Below, piece after piece: positions 59,948 through 64,000 of a stretch of DNA of 64,000 nt; position 1 is the stretch's first letter; every line of letters begins with the position of its first letter. The stretch is from Streptomyces sp. NBC_01262. GTDB lineage: Bacteria > Actinomycetota > Actinomycetes > Streptomycetales > Streptomycetaceae. The stretch is from contig NZ_CP108462.1 in the NCBI RefSeq assembly GCF_036226365.1, forward strand, positions 4,772,501 through 4,836,500. Reading direction: 5' to 3'. The translations under genes and the position numbers were made by a program. The notes below the pieces were generated by a model. It had not been told where the DNA came from. It was given only the letters and a program-made list of their open reading frames with translations, and did not search any database.

Positions 59948-61168
59948 ATGCCGGTGGTTGCGCTCATAGGAACGCTGGACACCAAGGGTGTGGAGTACGG
60001 CTGGCTGCGCGAGCGCCTGTTACGCACAGGCGTGGACGTGCTGGTCATCGACGCCGGGGTCGCCGGGGAGCCCCGGATCCCCGCCGACATCACACGCGCC
60101 GAGGTCGCGAGGGCGGCAGGGGCCGACCTCGCCCGCCTACGGGCGCAGGCCGACCGGGGCGTGTCGGTGACGGAGATGGCGAAGGGCGCCGAGGAGATCG
60201 TGCGGCGGCTGCACGGGCAGGGACGGCTGCACGGGGTGCTGGCGCTGGGCGGCAGCGGGGGGACCTCGATCGCGACGCGGGCGATGCGGGGGCTGCCGCT
60301 GGGGGTGCCGAAGCTGATGGTTTCGTCGATGGCGGCGGGGGATGTCGGGCCGTTCGTGGGGACGTCGGACATCGCCATGATGTACAGCATCGTGGACATC
60401 GCCGGGGTGAACCGGATCTCCGCCCCGATCCTGGCCAACGCGGCCGACGCGATCGCCGGAATGGCCAAGGGCTACGCGGCGGCGGCTCCCGCGCCCACCG
60501 ACGAACGTCCGCTGGTCGCCGCCACCATGGCCGGCGTCACCACCCCCGGCGTGGACGCCGCCCGCGAGCGGCTCACCGAACTCGGCTACGAGGTCCTGGT
60601 GTTCCACACCGTCGGCCCCGGCGGCCGGACCCTGGAGACGCTGGCCGGGCAGGGACTGCTCGCCGGAGTGCTGGACCTGACGCTGAGCGAGCTCGCCGAC
60701 GACCTGGTCGGCGGCCACTTCGGGGCCGGGCCGGACCGGCTGCGTACGGCGGGCCGCCAAGGCGTGCCGCAGGTGGTGAGCCCCGGGGCACTGGACATGG
60801 TGAAGTTCGGGCCGCTGGCCTCCTTACCGGAGCGGTTCCGGACCCGGCATGTCCATGTGCACAACCCGGCGGTCACCGTCATCCGCACCAACGCCTCCGA
60901 ATGCGCGCACCTCGGCCGCGGCATCGCCGCCAAACTGCGCGCCGCGACCGGGCCGACCGCGCTGTGCCTGCCGCTACGCGGGCTGTCCTCGCTGGGGGCG
61001 ACGGGCGGGATCTACCACGACCCGGTGGTGGACGGGACGCTGTTCAGCGCGTTACGGGAGGGCCTGCGCGGCAGCACCGTCCACGTACGGGAGTTCGACA
61101 CGCACATCAACGACCCGGCCTTCGGGCGGGCCACCGCCGACCTCCTCCACCGGCTCATCACCGGCTGA
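59948..61168 (+). CDS. Tm-1-like ATP-binding domain protein (UPF0261), three TTA codons
   Basis: 406 aa. Opening VALIGTLDTKGVEYGWLRE and the mid segment LALGGSGGTSIATRAMRGLPLGVPKLMVSSMAAGDV (in parts) are diagnostic of the UPF0261/Tm-1 N-terminal family, which binds ATP and in tomato confers virus resistance. The bacterial role is unknown. Leu codons 25, 293 and 369 are TTA, which in Streptomyces need the developmentally controlled bldA tRNA, so full translation is probably delayed to late growth. ATG 59948 fits the family start; ATG 59921 is possible. The 3' end overlaps the convergent M56 frame by 157 bases. Confidence 0.9.
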   Translation: MPVVALIGTLDTKGVEYGWLRERLLRTGVDVLVIDAGVAGEPRIPADITRAEVARAAGADLARLRAQADRGVSVTEMAKGAEEIVRRLHGQGRLHGVLALGGSGGTSIATRAMRGLPLGVPKLMVSSMAAGDVGPFVGTSDIAMMYSIVDIAGVNRISAPILANAADAIAGMAKGYAAAAPAPTDERPLVAATMAGVTTPGVDAARERLTELGYEVLVFHTVGPGGRTLETLAGQGLLAGVLDLTLSELADDLVGGHFGAGPDRLRTAGRQGVPQVVSPGALDMVKFGPLASLPERFRTRHVHVHNPAVTVIRTNASECAHLGRGIAAKLRAATGPTALCLPLRGLSSLGATGGIYHDPVVDGTLFSALREGLRGSTVHVREFDTHINDPAFGRATADLLHRLITG

Positions 61169-62145
61169 TCGCCGGCCTGATCGCCCGGAGGGATCGTCAT
61201 AGGCGGCGGCGCCCCCAGGGGCGGGGCGCAGGCCGCGTACATCGCCGCGTCGAGGATCTCCTCGTTGTCCATCGTGGCGTCGGCCAGGCTGCCGCAGCAC
61301 AGGGCGAGCAGCAGTCCGCCCGCGAGCAGCGGGAGCGGTAGCCGGCGCTGCGTCGGCGGGGGTGCGAGCAGGGCCCTGACGCGGCGGGGGACGGCGCCGC
61401 CGGTGGCGGCCAGGGAGCGGCGGGGGGTACCGGAGGCGGCCAGGGCCGCGCGGGCCACGGCGCGGGCGACGACCGAGCGGTCGCCGACGCGGTCGGCGGC
61501 CTCCTCGTCGGCCCAGCGCTCCAGGACGTAGCAGCCGGAGCCGGCCAGCGGGCGCAGCATCGGGTTGGCGGCGGCGGACAGCCGCCAGACGGCCTGGAAG
61601 AGGTGGTGCCGGCCGCGCAGATGGGCCCGCTCGTGCGCGAGCAGGGCCTCGCGTTCCCGGCTGTCGAGGCAGCTCAGCATGGACCGCGACACCACGATCC
61701 GCCCAGGTGCGCGAAGTCCCCCGGGCAGCGCGAAGGCCTCCGGCGAGGCGTCGTCCAGGACCACGAGCTCACCGTCGCCGGGCAGCCGCGCGCACTCCCG
61801 CCGGATCCGCGACGCGGCCCTGACCTGGCGTACGCAGGAGACCGCGAGCCCCGTACAGGCCGCGAGCAGCCCGGCCGCCCCGGCCACGCCCACGAAGAGC
61901 CGCACCGGCTCGGCCGCGCTCAGCACCGCGGCGGACCACGCGCCCCGCTGAGCGATCTCCGGTATCCGGGCGAGGGCGGTGAACGCCAGCAGCGCCAGCG
62001 CGCCCAGCCAGCCGGCCGTCGTCACCAGCGCGGCGCAGGCCAGCGCCCAGGCCGCCCGGCGCGGCGGCAGCCGGTGCGCGAGCCGGGGCGCGAGCACGGC
62101 CAGCACGGCGCTGACCGCCAAGGGCACGTAGACACTGATCCGCAC
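61012..62145 (-). CDS. M56 family (BlaR1/MecR1-like) membrane metalloprotease with extended C-terminus
   Basis: 377 aa. Three N-terminal helices (about 8–20, 33–57, 80–106) precede the zinc protease core: LLAHERAHLRGRHHLF (HExxH) and ERWADEEAADRVGDRS (third ligand region). A further helix (LPLLAGGLLLALCCGSLAD) follows. There is no penicillin-binding sensor domain, as usual in actinobacterial M56 proteins. The last 55 residues run antisense through the Tm-1-like gene and look unlike protease sequence. It lies 18 bases downstream of the BlaI gene and likely inactivates it on a signal. Confidence 0.88.
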   Translation of the reverse strand: MRISVYVPLAVSAVLAVLAPRLAHRLPPRRAAWALACAALVTTAGWLGALALLAFTALARIPEIAQRGAWSAAVLSAAEPVRLFVGVAGAAGLLAACTGLAVSCVRQVRAASRIRRECARLPGDGELVVLDDASPEAFALPGGLRAPGRIVVSRSMLSCLDSREREALLAHERAHLRGRHHLFQAVWRLSAAANPMLRPLAGSGCYVLERWADEEAADRVGDRSVVARAVARAALAASGTPRRSLAATGGAVPRRVRALLAPPPTQRRLPLPLLAGGLLLALCCGSLADATMDNEEILDAAMYAACAPPLGAPPPMTIPPGDQAGDQPVMSRWRRSAVARPKAGSLMCVSNSRTWTVLPRRPSRNALNSVPSTTGSW

Positions 62146-62163
62146 GACCGCCGCCCGCCCCGC

Positions 62164-62523
62164 CTACCGGCCGTCGCCCAGCAGCTCGTGCAGCAGCCGC
62201 TCGTCCTCGGCGGACAGCTCGGAGACGAACCGCGACAGCACGGCGGCCCGGTCCGGACCGCCGTCGAGCAGGTCGCGCATCCGCTCGGCGGTGTGCGCGG
62301 CCTCGTCCCGCGCGGGCTCGTAGGCGTAACCGCGGCCCGCCCGCTGCCGCACGACCATGCCCTTGTCGAACAGCCGGGACAGGATCGTGAGCACGGTGGT
62401 GTACGCGAGGTCGTCGCCCGGCAGCCGCTCGCCGACCTGGGCGGCGGTCAGCGGCCCGTCCGCCGCCCACAGCGTGGCCAGTACACCGCTCTCCAGCTCT
62501 CCGGGGGCCCGTCTGTGGCCCAT
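62164..62523 (-). CDS. BlaI/MecI/CopY family repressor
   Basis: 119 aa from ATG 62523; GTG 62532 is three codons earlier. The winged HTH is typical: RRAPGELESGVLATLWAADGPLTAAQVGERL in two parts, then LAYTTVLTILSRLFDKGMVVRQRAGRGYAYEP in two parts, followed by a dimerisation tail. It pairs with the M56 protease, and a matching dyad lies upstream between it and the divergent glycosyltransferase. Targets probably include both directions of this locus. Confidence 0.94.
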   Translation of the reverse strand: MGHRRAPGELESGVLATLWAADGPLTAAQVGERLPGDDLAYTTVLTILSRLFDKGMVVRQRAGRGYAYEPARDEAAHTAERMRDLLDGGPDRAAVLSRFVSELSAEDERLLHELLGDGR

Positions 62524-62623
62524 GGACGCCACCGCCTTCTGTCGTTCATCGCGCCGCCTGCCCGGCGACGCCCAAATCTACCGCCTGTAGGAAAACGTGA
62601 CCGGAGCAACAGACGGCCCCACC

Positions 62624-62642
62624 TACTACACGTTGTAGAGTA
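62624..62642. promoter_or_regulatory. BlaI-type operator between blaI and the glycosyltransferase gene
   Basis: TACTACA-CGT-TGTAGAGTA has perfect CTACA/TGTAG arms (62626–62638) around a three-base centre, resembling the TACA/TGTA dyads bound by MecI/BlaI repressors. The position between divergent starts fits control of both genes. Confidence 0.75.
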
Positions 62643-62709
62643 ACCCCGCCCGCACGGCATTCGCCTCCGTACAGCGGCGCGCCCCTCGATATCCGGAGGC
62701 TGACCAGCC

Positions 62710-64000
62710 ATGCCGATTCCCCCTGCCCGCGCCGGCCGCGTCGTGATCATCTCCGCGAGCGTCGGAGCCGGCCACGACGGCGCCGCCGCCGAACTCGCCG
62801 CCCGCCTGCGCGCCGCCGGCCACCCCGTCGACCGGCACGACCTGCTCGACCTCTTCCCCGCCCGGCTCGGCCCGCTGGTCAGCGGCAGCTATCACCGGCT
62901 GCTGACCCTCGCCCCGTGGGCGTACCAGCGCATGTACGCGAGCACCGAGCGCCGCCGCAGCACGAGCCCCGCCGTACGGGCCCTGCTGCGCAGCGCCGAG
63001 GAACGCACCCTTCGCGTCCTCCCGCCGGACACCCGCGCCGTCGTCTCCACCTACCCCGGCGCCAGTCAGGTCCTCGGCGCCCTCCGGCTCTCCGGCCGCC
63101 TGCACGTGCCCGTCCTCACCTACCTCACCGACTTCTCCGTCCACCCCCTCTGGGTCGCCCCCGGCGTCGACCTCCACCTCGCCGCCCACCCCATCCCCGC
63201 CGCCGAGGCCCGCGCCCACGGCGCCGCCCGCGCCGTCGCCTCCGGCCCCGTCGCCGGTCCCCGCTTCACCCCCGCCGCCCCCGGGCAGCGCCAGGCCGCC
63301 CGGGCCCGCTTCGGCCTCCCGCCGCACGCCCCGCTCGCCCTGCTCGTCGCCGGGTCCTGGGGCGTCGGCCCCGTCCAGCAGGTCGCCGCCGAGATCCGCG
63401 ACAGCGGCGTCGCCGTCCCCGTAGTCGTCTGCGGCCGCAACGAGGCCCTCGCCGACCGCCTCCGCGCCTCCGGCATCGACCACACCCACGGCTGGGTCGA
63501 CGACATGCCCGGCCTGATGCACGCCTGCGACGTCCTCGTCCAGAACGCCGGCGGCCTCACCTCCCTGGAAGCCTTCGCCGCCGGCCTCCCCGTAACCAGC
63601 TACCGCTGCATACCGGGGCACGGCCAGACCAACGCCGCCGCCCTCCACACCGCCGGCCTGGCCACCTGGATCCGCGACCCCGCCGACCTCAAGCCCCTCC
63701 TCACCGAACTGCTCGACGGCCCCCTGGGCCAGGTCCAGCGCGAAACGGCCCTGACCCTCCTCACAGAGGACCCGCACAACGGCCCGATAGCCCAGATCCG
63801 CCGCGCCTGCGCGGGCTCCGCCCCACAGCCAACGACGGCGGCCCGCCCCCGCCGAGCCCCCGCCCTACGCAGACTCGCCGTCACCACCACTCTGGCCGCC
63901 GCGCTCTGGGCGACAGCCGTAGGCACCGGCATAGCCACCACCCACCTCGACGAGTCCGCCACGCGGCCGCCGCACCCGCCAACGGACGGAAGGGGGTGGG
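62710..64000 (+). CDS. MGDG-synthase-like glycosyltransferase, 3'-truncated
   Basis: 430 codons are present; the frame is still open at the window end. GGAGG lies ten bases before the ATG. The N-terminal half matches the monogalactosyldiacylglycerol synthase family (VVIISASVGAGHDGAAAELAARL in part; HDLLDLFP; YLTDFSVHPLWVAPGVDLHLA in part). The C-terminal half is a GT-B donor domain (LLVAGSWGVGPVQQVA, VVCGRN, GWVDDMPGLMHACDVLVQNAGGLTSLEA in parts). It probably glycosylates a membrane lipid or precursor. After residue 395 a basic tail leads to a hydrophobic segment, suggesting fusion to a further domain beyond the window. It shares an operator with the divergent BlaI gene. Confidence 0.88.
   Translation, partial: MPIPPARAGRVVIISASVGAGHDGAAAELAARLRAAGHPVDRHDLLDLFPARLGPLVSGSYHRLLTLAPWAYQRMYASTERRRSTSPAVRALLRSAEERTLRVLPPDTRAVVSTYPGASQVLGALRLSGRLHVPVLTYLTDFSVHPLWVAPGVDLHLAAHPIPAAEARAHGAARAVASGPVAGPRFTPAAPGQRQAARARFGLPPHAPLALLVAGSWGVGPVQQVAAEIRDSGVAVPVVVCGRNEALADRLRASGIDHTHGWVDDMPGLMHACDVLVQNAGGLTSLEAFAAGLPVTSYRCIPGHGQTNAAALHTAGLATWIRDPADLKPLLTELLDGPLGQVQRETALTLLTEDPHNGPIAQIRRACAGSAPQPTTAARPRRAPALRRLAVTTTLAAALWATAVGTGIATTHLDESATRPPHPPTDGRGW

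Noticed and set aside
1-64000. tRNA, rRNA, insertion sequence, prophage or biosynthetic gene cluster
   Set aside because: No transposase, integrase, PKS/NRPS or structural RNA sequence was recognised on either strand.

Overview
This window is very GC-rich actinobacterial chromosome, most likely Streptomyces or a close relative. The evidence is: strong third-position G/C in every convincing gene; a DasR-type dre site in front of nagB; a WhiJ-like set (DUF397 + XRE/DUF5753 + HATPase); a fused nitrate reductase–flavoprotein; many secreted proteins with long signal peptides; frequent GTG/TTG starts; and TTA codons seen in only one gene. There are no rRNA or tRNA genes, CRISPR arrays, insertion sequences or recognisable antibiotic clusters. 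About 62 genes are called. The first is cut at its 5' end and the last at its 3' end.

Left part (1–31.5 kb). An osmoprotectant-binding protein tail is followed by an aromatic amino-acid lyase homologue that lacks the usual Ala-Ser-Gly cofactor tripeptide, with an RpiR regulator. Next come a Uma2 nuclease-fold protein, a divergent LysR/YeiH pair, and a secreted TNT-type NAD glycohydrolase-like toxin with a small downstream gene that may be its immunity factor. After these lie DUF4328, a copper amine oxidase, a secreted DUF1906 protein, GNAT and a PAS-SpoIIE phosphatase. A cold-shock block follows (MerR-like, CspA, DEAD-box helicase), then a secreted histidine phosphatase, a PEP-mutase-family enzyme, an MMPL exporter and a YcgR/YcgQ-like permease pair. 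A four-gene, fully overlapping MacAB-like exporter operon is divergent from a two-component system. The part ends with an ArsR–SRPBCC fusion and an SPFH/zinc-ribbon pair related to the B. subtilis YdjI/YdjG membrane-stress proteins.

Middle part (31.6–44.5 kb). A self-sufficient assimilatory nitrate reductase is followed by an HTH–TOBE (molybdate-type) regulator, then NAD-formate dehydrogenase with a LysR gene, then DasR-controlled nagB. Next is an accessory island: a three-gene DUF262 / AAA-DUF3696 / unknown cassette (39.5–42.8 kb) that looks like an anti-phage or conflict system, abutting the DUF397–XRE–HATPase set. The DUF397 protein contains an unusual threefold 20-residue repeat.

Right part (44.6–64 kb). 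Here lie a RibD-like reductase, a divergent methyltransferase/XRE-cupin pair around a large operator, and a cell-surface propeller protein with a Thr/Ala-rich insertion. A membrane-anchored PstS-like receptor with a cytoplasmic domain follows, then MptB and GT87 mannosyltransferase-type membrane enzymes and a MarR gene. Then come VOC proteins, GlxA, Ohr, a Tat-exported 3-ketosteroid-dehydrogenase-like flavoprotein, patatin, and a Tm-1/UPF0261 gene carrying three TTA codons. The window ends with a BlaI–M56 pair divergent from a diacylglycerol-glycosyltransferase-like gene. The CTACA-N3-TGTAG operator in front of that pair recurs at the PEP-mutase-family gene 45 kb away.
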